From: Aeromonas fluvialis
Lineage (GTDB): Bacteria; Pseudomonadota; Gammaproteobacteria; Enterobacterales; Aeromonadaceae
NCBI RefSeq assembly: GCF_000819885.1
Contig: NZ_CDBO01000071.1
Coordinates: 28,353 to 64,939 of the forward strand
Direction: 5' to 3'
Length of the DNA: 36,587 bases
Shown here: positions 13,890 to 20,048 of the stretch, in pieces
Layout: the number at the start of each line of letters is the position of its first letter
How positions within the stretch are numbered: position 1 is the stretch's first letter
The notes under the pieces: model-generated
Database searches by the model: none
What the model was told of the DNA's origin: nothing
The model's input: the letters and a program-made list of their open reading frames with translations, nothing else
Position numbers and translations under genes: made by a program

Positions 13890-14954
13890 TTACTGCATAT
13901 TGATCATGACGGTTTCTTGCCACTGGCGCGGCAGGGCTTTGGAGCTCTGCTCCCAGGCGGCGTGATCCTGCACCGGCTTGGCATTGGCGTACTGCTCGGC
14001 GGGCAGCAGCTTGGCCTTCACGTCATCCGGCAGCGCAACGTTGCTGCGGATCGGGCGAGCGTAGCCACGGGCCAGGTTGATTTGACCGGCATCGGAGAGG
14101 ATGTATTCACGGGCCAGTTTGGCGGCGTTGGGGTTCTTGGCCCACTTGTTGATGATGGTGGTGTAACCGGCGATGACGGAGCCGTCGCTCGGGATCACCA
14201 CATCAAACTTCTTGGGGTCGATCTGGTCGCGGTAGTTGAGGGCGTTGAAGTCCCACAGTACCCCCACTTCCACCTCGCCCTTCTCGATATTGGCGATGGT
14301 CGGGTCGTTCAGGGAGAGACGACCCTGCTTGGCCAGCTGGCCGAACAGCTCCAGCGCGGGCTTGAGGTTCTGCTCGCTGCCGCCGGTGGCATAGGCCGCC
14401 GCCAGCACGCCGTTGTTGGCCTGAGAAGCAACCCCCACGTCCCCCAGGGTCACCTTGTAGTCGCCACCCAGCAGGGATTGCCAGCTGGTGGGCGCTGCCT
14501 TGACCAGATCCTTGTTGATCAGGAAGGCGATGGTGCCGGTATAGGCCAGCATCCAGTGACCGTCAGCATCCTTGGCCCAGTTGGGAATATCGGCCCAGGT
14601 GGAGGGTTTGTAGGGCTGGGTGACCCCCTGCTTGACCGCCACCGGACCGAAGGCACCGCCCACGTCGCCGATATCGGCGGTGGCGTTGGCCTTCTCGGCG
14701 GCGAACTTGGCGATCTCCTGCGCCGAGCTCATGTCGGTATCCTGATGCTTGATGCCGTAGATGCTGCCGAGCTGCTGCCAGGTATCCTTCCAGTTGGCCC
14801 AGCTGTCCGGCATGCCGACACTGCTGAGTTGCCCCTCACCACGGGCAGCCTTTTCGAGCTCCGCGATATTTTCGGCGGCATAGCTATTTGTGGCAAACAA
14901 CGGTTGGCTGATGGCCACCAGGGCCAATGCACTTGCGATCACGCTTTTCATCAT
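13890..14954 (-). CDS. phnS: Periplasmic 2-aminoethylphosphonate-binding protein
   Basis: 354 residues. Signal peptide MMKSVIASALALVAISQPLFA with cleavage around Ala-Ala near residue 27. Iron/phosphonate-type extracellular solute-binding fold: ADIGDVGGAFGPVAVKQGV, TSWQSLLGGDYKVTLGD and a C-terminal IRSNVALPDDV, typical of PhnS/FutA-like binding proteins. Start ATG 14954 (or the adjacent ATG 14951), with GAGGG just upstream. First gene of the phn operon, divergent from the regulator phnR. Confidence 0.85.
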   Translation of the reverse strand: MMKSVIASALALVAISQPLFATNSYAAENIAELEKAARGEGQLSSVGMPDSWANWKDTWQQLGSIYGIKHQDTDMSSAQEIAKFAAEKANATADIGDVGGAFGPVAVKQGVTQPYKPSTWADIPNWAKDADGHWMLAYTGTIAFLINKDLVKAAPTSWQSLLGGDYKVTLGDVGVASQANNGVLAAAYATGGSEQNLKPALELFGQLAKQGRLSLNDPTIANIEKGEVEVGVLWDFNALNYRDQIDPKKFDVVIPSDGSVIAGYTTIINKWAKNPNAAKLAREYILSDAGQINLARGYARPIRSNVALPDDVKAKLLPAEQYANAKPVQDHAAWEQSSKALPRQWQETVMINMQ

Positions 14955-15043
14955 CCCATCCCTCTGGACTAGGTCAGTTAAGGTTCGAGAGGGATGCTAG
15001 AGGGGGAATATGACGGTGGCGGGGCGCTTTAATGGCAGTTTGA

Positions 15044-15060
15044 TGACAATCACCCTGTCA
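15044..15060. promoter_or_regulatory. Candidate PhnR operator
   Basis: Inverted repeat TGACA-N7-TGTCA in the 216-bp gap between phnS and phnR; another TGTCA half lies at 15067-15071. Palindromes of this size are usual targets of GntR/UTRA regulators. No binding data, so it is a position-based guess. Confidence 0.4.
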
Positions 15061-15170
15061 CGCCGCTGTCATCCGGTGCAGTTACAACTCTGAACCCGAG
15101 TGAGGCTGGACTATTCCAGTAAGGGATTGGCCAGCCACCCGCCTTCTGAATAAGCAACAGGGACAAGAGT

Positions 15171-15962
15171 GTGACCGAGCCGAGATTGAGCGAACGGGTA
15201 GCGGCAGATGGCCGCGCCTCCAAGTGTGAACAGATTTGTCAGACCCTGCGCCGCTATATCGGCAGCGGCCAATTGGGGGCCGGGCAGCAACTGCCCGCCG
15301 AACGGGCCCTGAGCGAGCGCTTCGCCACTACCCGCATCACCATCAAGGAAGCGCTCTCCAGCCTCGAAGCGGACGGCCTCATCTACCGGGCCGAGCGGCG
15401 CGGCTGGTTCGTGGCGCCACCCCGCCTCACCTACGATCCCGCCATCCACACCCACTTTCATCAGTGGATCGGCGAGCAGCAGCGCACCGCCGAGACCCGG
15501 GTGCTGGCCCATGGCAACCAGCTTGCCAGCAGTGAGCTCTGCCGCTGGATGGGACTGGAACCCTTCACCCCACTTTATGAAATCCGCCGCCAGCGACTGA
15601 TCGATGGCCGCCCGGTGCTCCACGTCAGCCACCACCTGCTGGCCAGCCGCTTTCCCGATATCGCCAGCGCACCGCTGGCCAGCTCCCTCACCGAGCTCTA
15701 TCAGCAGCGCTATGGCATAGGCCAGGGTGGGGCGAGTCTCGAGATCACCCCCTCGGCGGCGCGGGGTGCCATCGCCCGCGCCCTCAATCTGGCGGAAGGG
15801 AGCGCCGTGCTGCGGCTGGTGCGGGTCAATTACGACGAGCGGGGGGCGCTGGTGGATTGCGATATCGAACACTGGCGACCGGATGCCATCCGCATTTGTC
15901 TGGATACGCGAGCATTGCAGCCGCTCGCAGGCAAGCTGCAACAAACCCGGGTCGTCGATTAG
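15171..15962 (+). CDS. phnR: GntR/UTRA regulator of phosphonate uptake
   Basis: 263 residues from GTG 15171, with AGGGA about seven bases upstream. GntR winged helix at about 20-85 (QICQTLRRYIGSGQLGAGQQ ... LPAERALSERFATTRITIKEAL ... SSLEADGLIYRAERRGWFV), then a UTRA ligand-binding domain (about 95-245: PLYEIRRQRLIDGRPVLHV ... LNLAEGSAVLRLVRV). The divergent position next to phnS and the TLRRYIGSG start fit PhnR. It probably represses or activates the phn operon according to aminoethylphosphonate or a downstream metabolite. Confidence 0.82.
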   Translation: MTEPRLSERVAADGRASKCEQICQTLRRYIGSGQLGAGQQLPAERALSERFATTRITIKEALSSLEADGLIYRAERRGWFVAPPRLTYDPAIHTHFHQWIGEQQRTAETRVLAHGNQLASSELCRWMGLEPFTPLYEIRRQRLIDGRPVLHVSHHLLASRFPDIASAPLASSLTELYQQRYGIGQGGASLEITPSAARGAIARALNLAEGSAVLRLVRVNYDERGALVDCDIEHWRPDAIRICLDTRALQPLAGKLQQTRVVD

Positions 15963-15981
15963 GGAAAATATCCAGAGCACT

Positions 15982-16072
15982 GTCGAGCACTGTGGCGATC
16001 CGCATCTGTCTCGATACCCGAGCACTGCAACCAACGGCAGGCAGACTGCAACAAACCCGGCTCGCCGATTAG
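15982..16072 (+). pseudogene. Second, diverged copy of the phnR 3' end
   Basis: Bases 15995-16072 repeat 15885-15962 (the last 26 codons of phnR) with about 80% identity and an intact TAG stop. The encoded tail AIRICLDTRALQP-x-AG-x-LQQTR is almost unchanged, most differences being synonymous. The match extends left to about 15982 with one 9-base gap. The rest of the gene is missing. It looks like the 3' end of a different phnR allele left behind by recombination. Confidence 0.8.
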
Positions 16073-16087
16073 GCGCCAGCCAACAGA

Positions 16088-16107
16088 GCGGATCCCGCAG
16101 GATCCGC
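16088..16107. terminator. Hairpin between convergent phnR remnant and XRE gene
   Basis: GCGGATCC-CGCA-GGATCCGC, perfect 8-bp stem without a U-tract. Confidence 0.4.
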
Positions 16108-16112
16108 CGGGA

Positions 16113-16877
16113 TCAGTTGTCGATATTGGGGATCATGTCGTCGAAGCTCTGGTAGCCGCAGTCGGCCAGTTGCAACGACATGGTGTAGGTCTTGGCATGC
16201 TCCTGCTGACCGATGGCGGGGCGGTTAAGCTTGATCTCCTGATGCCAATACTCCTTCATCCGCTCGATCAACGCCATCGCCTCGCTCTCGTTGAGGTGCA
16301 GCTGGCAGAGGGCCATATAGTTGTTCGACTTGTGCATGTTCTCCACCAGATACTCCCCCAGCACCGACATGGCTTGGCGCGCCTGCTGGCGGGCGAAGCG
16401 GCTGTGCTGCTCGAAGCTGATCCGCTCGCTGATCAGGAAGTGGTAACTGTTGTCGATGCCAAGCTGCAAGATGCCGAGCTTCTCCAGCTTGCGCAGATAG
16501 AGGTAGCAGGAGGCGTCGGTCAGGCCGTACTCCCGCTTCAGATCGATCAGCGTCTTGTCGCGCCAGAAGATATTGGCGAGAAAGGCGTAGAGGCCGGGTT
16601 CGTTGTGAAACGCCTCGTCCTGCTCCTGGGTAAAGACGGCGCGGCGGCTCTGGGCGTCCTGGGTTTTATCCAGCAGCTCCTCGAACGAAAGGCCCACCAG
16701 ATGGCAGATCTCCAGCAGGGTATCGAACGGCAGGGAGGGCTTGTTCATCATCCGCTTCACGGTCGCGATGGAGACACCCATCGCCTCTGCCAGGGTCTGA
16801 TAGCGGATCCCCTTGTCGGTCAGAGTCTTCTTCAGGGTGTCGAGAATGTTGTTGGCCAGGGTCTGGCTGTAGGTCAT
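16113..16877 (-). CDS. XRE-family transcriptional regulator with added winged helix
   Basis: 254 residues. N-terminal Cro/C1 HTH at about 10-65 (IRYQTLAEAMGVSIATVKRM ... LPFDTLLEICHLVGLSFEEL). The middle part (LKREYGLTDASCYLYLRKLE ... KLGILQLGIDNSYHFL) looks like a second, winged-helix-type module, followed by a helical C-terminal region. Soluble cytoplasmic DNA-binding protein. Target unknown; it has a long upstream gap shared with glnK. No operon partner. Confidence 0.82.
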   Translation of the reverse strand: MTYSQTLANNILDTLKKTLTDKGIRYQTLAEAMGVSIATVKRMMNKPSLPFDTLLEICHLVGLSFEELLDKTQDAQSRRAVFTQEQDEAFHNEPGLYAFLANIFWRDKTLIDLKREYGLTDASCYLYLRKLEKLGILQLGIDNSYHFLISERISFEQHSRFARQQARQAMSVLGEYLVENMHKSNNYMALCQLHLNESEAMALIERMKEYWHQEIKLNRPAIGQQEHAKTYTMSLQLADCGYQSFDDMIPNIDN

Positions 16878-17217
16878 GCCACTCTTCCTTGTTATCGCAC
16901 TTTGATTGCATGGTTATGCCGAGTCAGCTTCTGACCTGTTTTCAGGTTCAAGGCTCAGATATTGACACCAAAAAAACAGCCTGGAGAAAAAATTGCGGTA
17001 AATTAGCGCAAGGACAGACCAGTATGGCGACAAGGTCGCAGAATGTGACACCAGACAGCGCACATCCTTCAACTCGCAAACATTTTGCTAGTGCTGCATA
17101 GCACATCGCGCATAATCGAAAGCATCGAATTCAAGACCCTTCCTGGTTGAGAAATCGATTGTTTGCTTCCAAATTTTTATCTTTTAAACCGCAAGGTTTT
17201 TTCTCTTTCCTGGCATT

Positions 17218-17249
17218 GGGCGGCGCTAACAGCACCGCCCTTTTCTTTT
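17218..17249 (+). terminator. Orphan intrinsic terminator, possible small RNA end
   Basis: GGGCGG-c-GCT-AAC-AGC-a-CCGCCC followed by TTTTCTTTT. No plus-strand gene precedes it for more than 1.1 kb (the phnR remnant at 16072). A smaller hairpin AAACC-GCAA-GGTTT with T-run lies just upstream (17186-17202). A small RNA starting in 17110-17160 would end here. Confidence 0.7.
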
Positions 17250-17313
17250 ACCTCAATCCAATACCTCTGCGCCATACCACCAACGGCAACCATCCAGACC
17301 AAAGCGCACTCAT

Positions 17314-17328
17314 GCACCAGACTGGGGC
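17314..17328 (+). promoter_or_regulatory. Candidate NtrC enhancer site
   Basis: GCAC-CAGACTG-GGGC, fitting the NtrC pattern GCAC-N7-GTGC at 7 of 8 positions. It lies about 110 bp upstream of the sigma-54 promoter, a usual enhancer distance. Confidence 0.5.
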
Positions 17329-17422
17329 GCCCTATTGGGACAGCCATGTCCAACTTGGACCAGTCAGTCTGTCAAAAGAGAGCAGAAAAACATAACTAAC
17401 TGAAATGTAATAACAAAAAAAA

Positions 17423-17439
17423 CTGGCTTGATACTTGCC
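17423..17439 (+). promoter_or_regulatory. Sigma-54 promoter of glnK-amtB
   Basis: CTGGC-TTGATAC-TTGCC: the -24 GG (17425-17426) and -12 GC (17437-17438) have the exact sigma-54 spacing. Transcription would start near 17450, giving a leader of about 27 bases. Confidence 0.8.
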
Positions 17440-17476
17440 AATACCTTGTTGAACGACCATGGATTGGGGAATAAAC

Positions 17477-17815
17477 ATGAAACTGATCACTGCCATTATC
17501 AAACCATTCAAACTCGATGAAATTCGCGAAGCCATCGCCCAGCTCGGGGTCGAAGGGCTGACCGTCTCCGAGGTCAAGGGCTTCGGTCGCCAGAAGGGGC
17601 ATACCGAACTCTATCGCGGTGCCGAGTACCAAGTGGATTTCCTGCCCAAGATAAAGCTGGAGATCGCCACCCTGAGCGAGAATGTCGAGCAGATCATCGA
17701 AGCCATCTGCAAAGCCGCCTACACCGGCAAGATCGGTGACGGCAAGATATTCGTCTATGACCTGCAGGCTGCCGTGCGGATCCGCACCGGCGAGACCGAC
17801 GCAGAAGCCCTTTGA
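17477..17815 (+). CDS. glnK: PII nitrogen-regulatory protein GlnK
   Basis: 112 residues, the standard PII length, from ATG 17477 (GGGGA upstream; the frame also opens at ATG 17459). MKLITAIIKPFKLDEIREAI is the typical N-terminus. The T-loop GHTELYRGAEY places the uridylylated tyrosine at residue 51, and the C-terminal GKIGDGKIFVYDL and RIRTGETDAEAL are the PII signatures. GlnK trimers bind 2-oxoglutarate and ATP/ADP and plug AmtB when nitrogen is plentiful. It is followed after 25 bases by amtB, and nitrogen control is supported by the sigma-54 promoter. Confidence 0.97.
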   Translation: MKLITAIIKPFKLDEIREAIAQLGVEGLTVSEVKGFGRQKGHTELYRGAEYQVDFLPKIKLEIATLSENVEQIIEAICKAAYTGKIGDGKIFVYDLQAAVRIRTGETDAEAL

Positions 17816-17840
17816 TACAACAAAAATCGAGGAACACAAC

Positions 17841-19082
17841 ATGGAAGAGTTGCTCACATCTGTCTCAGAGCTGCGTTATGCGCTCGACACCTTTTACCTG
17901 CTGATATCCGGCGTGTTAGTCATGTGGATGGCCGCCGGGTTCGCCATGCTGGAGGCGGGCCTGGTTCGTGCCAAGAACACCACCGAGATCCTGACCAAGA
18001 ACATCCTGCTCTATGCCATCGCCTGCATTATGTTCCTGCTGGTCGGCTACAACATCATGTACGTCAACAACGATGCGGGGGGCTGGCTGCCCAGCTTCGG
18101 GGCACTGATCGGGAGCCAGGCCGATGACGCGGGCCACTCGCTGCACTCCGACTTCTTCTTTCAGGTGGTGTTTGTCGCCACCGCCACTTCTATCGTATCG
18201 GGCGCCGTGGCCGAACGGATGAAACTCTGGTCCTTCCTGCTGTTCTGCGTGGTCATGACTGGCGTCATCTATCCGGTTGAAGGCTACTGGACCTGGGGTG
18301 GTGGCTTCCTCAAAGAGGTTGGTTTCTCCGACTTCGCGGGCTCTGGCATCGTGCACATGGCGGGGGCCGCCGCAGCCTTGGCGGCAGTGCTGCTGCTCGG
18401 CGCTCGCCGCGGTAAATATGGCAAAAATGGCGAGATCTACCCGATCCCGGGCTCCAACCTGCCACTGGCCACTCTGGGTACCCTGATCCTCTGGATGGGT
18501 TGGTTCGGCTTCAATGGCGGCTCCCAGCTGGTGCTCTCCACCGTTGCTGACGCCACCGCCATCAGCACCGTGTTCGTTAACACTAACGCCGCAGCCGCGG
18601 CAGGTGTGGTGGGTGCCCTGCTGGTCACCAAACTGACCTGGGGCAAGGCTGACCTCACCATGGTCCTGAACGGAGCCTTGGGTGGCCTGGTCGCTATTAC
18701 CGCCGACCCGGCCTCCCCCAGCCCGCTGTTCGCCTCGCTGATCGGGGTGCTGGCAGGTGCGCTGGTGGTTTACGCTATCGTCACCCTCGACAAGCTGAAA
18801 ATAGACGACCCGGTGGGCGCTATTTCGGTGCATGGGGTATGCGGACTGTTCGGCCTGATGGTCGTGCCCCTCTCCAACGAGAGCGCCACCTTTGCAGCCC
18901 AGCTGCTGGGCGCAGCCGTCATCTTCGGTTGGGTCTTCGGTGCCTCCCTTGTCGTCTGGAGTGTGCTCAAGGCGACCCTGGGGCTGCGTGTCAGCGAAGA
19001 GGAAGAGATGATGGGCGTAGATATGCACGAGTGCGGCGTCGACGCTTACCCCGAGTTCATTACCGTTAAATCCAGCCTCTGA
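17841..19082 (+). CDS. amtB: Ammonium transporter AmtB
   Basis: 413 residues with eleven membrane helices. The conduction-pore twin histidines are His172 (GSGIVHMAG) and His331 (AISVHGVCG). The Phe gate region is in the FFFQVVFVATATSIVSGAVA helix, and FNGGSQL and NTNAAAAAG are Amt signatures. ATG 17841 with GAGGA upstream. Unlike E. coli AmtB there is no cleavable signal peptide before the first helix. The C-terminal EEEEMMGVDMHECGVDAYPE tail is the element that contacts GlnK. Inner membrane, imports NH3/NH4+. Confidence 0.97.
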   Translation: MEELLTSVSELRYALDTFYLLISGVLVMWMAAGFAMLEAGLVRAKNTTEILTKNILLYAIACIMFLLVGYNIMYVNNDAGGWLPSFGALIGSQADDAGHSLHSDFFFQVVFVATATSIVSGAVAERMKLWSFLLFCVVMTGVIYPVEGYWTWGGGFLKEVGFSDFAGSGIVHMAGAAAALAAVLLLGARRGKYGKNGEIYPIPGSNLPLATLGTLILWMGWFGFNGGSQLVLSTVADATAISTVFVNTNAAAAAGVVGALLVTKLTWGKADLTMVLNGALGGLVAITADPASPSPLFASLIGVLAGALVVYAIVTLDKLKIDDPVGAISVHGVCGLFGLMVVPLSNESATFAAQLLGAAVIFGWVFGASLVVWSVLKATLGLRVSEEEEMMGVDMHECGVDAYPEFITVKSSL

Positions 19083-19109
19083 TCGACTGAATGGCGAAAT
19101 TCGCCTTTA

Positions 19110-19147
19110 GCAGGGCCGCAGGGAAACCTCCGGCCCTGCGTTTTTTT
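19110..19147 (+). terminator. Intrinsic terminator of glnK-amtB
   Basis: GCAGGGCCG/CGGCCCTGC stem with a 12-base loop and seven T. Confidence 0.92.
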
Positions 19148-19239
19148 GCAGTAGACGAGGCCCAACAAACAAGATGGTTACGTTGATGAAAAACAGTCAG
19201 CCATGTAGCGTCCATAAACCAAGCGTAACGGGTTGGTAT

Positions 19240-19513
19240 CCGTCATTCCGCACCTAATTTTTGCATTTTAAATGGTGATGAATTTCACACAGCCAGGATT
19301 GAATTGAGAAAACCAGTGACTTCACTCATGTTGCCACGTAACAATGTTCTGTTGGGTAGCAGTTCACATCATTTCACGGGGGGCGAAAGAATGAATCTGA
19401 GCATTTTAGTTTTTATTCCAACCTCAACTGCCAACACCTCAATGTTGCAACTTGCTGTGAACGTGTAGGCATCATCGCCGAAAAAAAATCCCCAATCAGG
19501 TGCGGAATGTCGG
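19240..19513. mobile_element. Possible 274-bp MITE-like insertion with terminal inverted repeats
   Basis: CCGTCATTCCGCACCT at 19240 and, on the opposite strand from 19513, CCGACATTCCGCACCT: the two ends match at 18 of 20 bases and similarity stops sharply outside. The interior is AT-rich and has no transposase. Its right end lies inside the AIPR-like frame exactly where that protein stops resembling its family. I could not find a target-site duplication, so an insertion is plausible but unproven. Confidence 0.45.
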
Positions 19514-19994
19514 TTTTATAGTCTATAGAGTTAAGCCCAACCTCAATATCCTCTGACATATTTGACAAAATTTCATCAAACCGATCATATTGTGACATCT
19601 GCAATAATTCACAAGCATGCTTAAATGCTAGAAAATCTGCATTTGTCCACGTGCCATTTCCAGCTTGATTATATTTCGACTGCACTATAACGATTTTCTT
19701 TTCTGCATGGTTGACACAAATAGCATCAATGCCGCCATCCTGACTGCTATCGCAAACACATTGACCAGCAAGGACGTCATCCACATCGGCCAAATATGAT
19801 ATTGAAAATGCAGCCAATGCGCGACTTGCCATTTTAACTTCATAGTCAGACTGGGTTGGCGCACACTCTCTTTTATGTATGTAATCTTGGAATCGTGCAG
19901 TTAAAGTTCGTCCTAATCGTTGAGCAACAAGCCTAGCTGTAGGTGCTGCTGGCGTTATATTATCCTGTTCAGACAACTCACTAACATATGCCAT
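19413..19994 (-). pseudogene. Truncated AIPR-like (abortive phage infection) nuclease gene
   Basis: 193 codons, ATG 19994 with AAGGA upstream. AT-richer than all neighbours. The region SRALAAFSISYLADVDDVLAG, then DGGIDAICV and IVIVQSKYNQAGNGTWTNAD, is typical of the N-terminal PD-(D/E)xK-like domain of AIPR/Mrr-type proteins, with Asp in DGGID and the QxK pair. Full-length AIPR proteins are some 550-700 residues; here similarity stops near residue 165 (SIDYKTD). The tail runs into the inverted repeat at 19513 and a run of eight A (19481-19488); a slip there would switch to a frame ending at 19369. Probably a broken defence gene, sitting 54 bases after recD with no terminator between. Confidence 0.6.
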
Positions 19995-20048
19995 TGATAA
20001 AGATCCTTATTGCCTATTTGAATTCGTCACACCACAAATAATAAAAAG

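Larger units (their letters stand above)
16878..17476. other. 600-bp gap between the XRE regulator and glnK
   Basis: No convincing gene on either strand. It holds a 5-bp inverted repeat (GTGCT-GCAT-AGCAC, 17091-17104), a possible -10 CATAAT at 17111, an orphan terminator at 17218-17249, a candidate NtrC site at 17314 and the glnK sigma-54 promoter at 17423. The short open frames within it have no ribosome site or recognisable product. Confidence 0.6.

Noticed and set aside
17147..17399. Small plus-strand ORFs upstream of glnK
   Set aside because: They run through the orphan terminator and NtrC site, lack ribosome sites and give no sensible protein.
19231..19523. Target-site duplication around the inverted-repeat element
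   Set aside because: The flanks (TTGGTAT left, TTTTATA right) share no convincing direct repeat, so the insertion claim rests on the inverted ends only.
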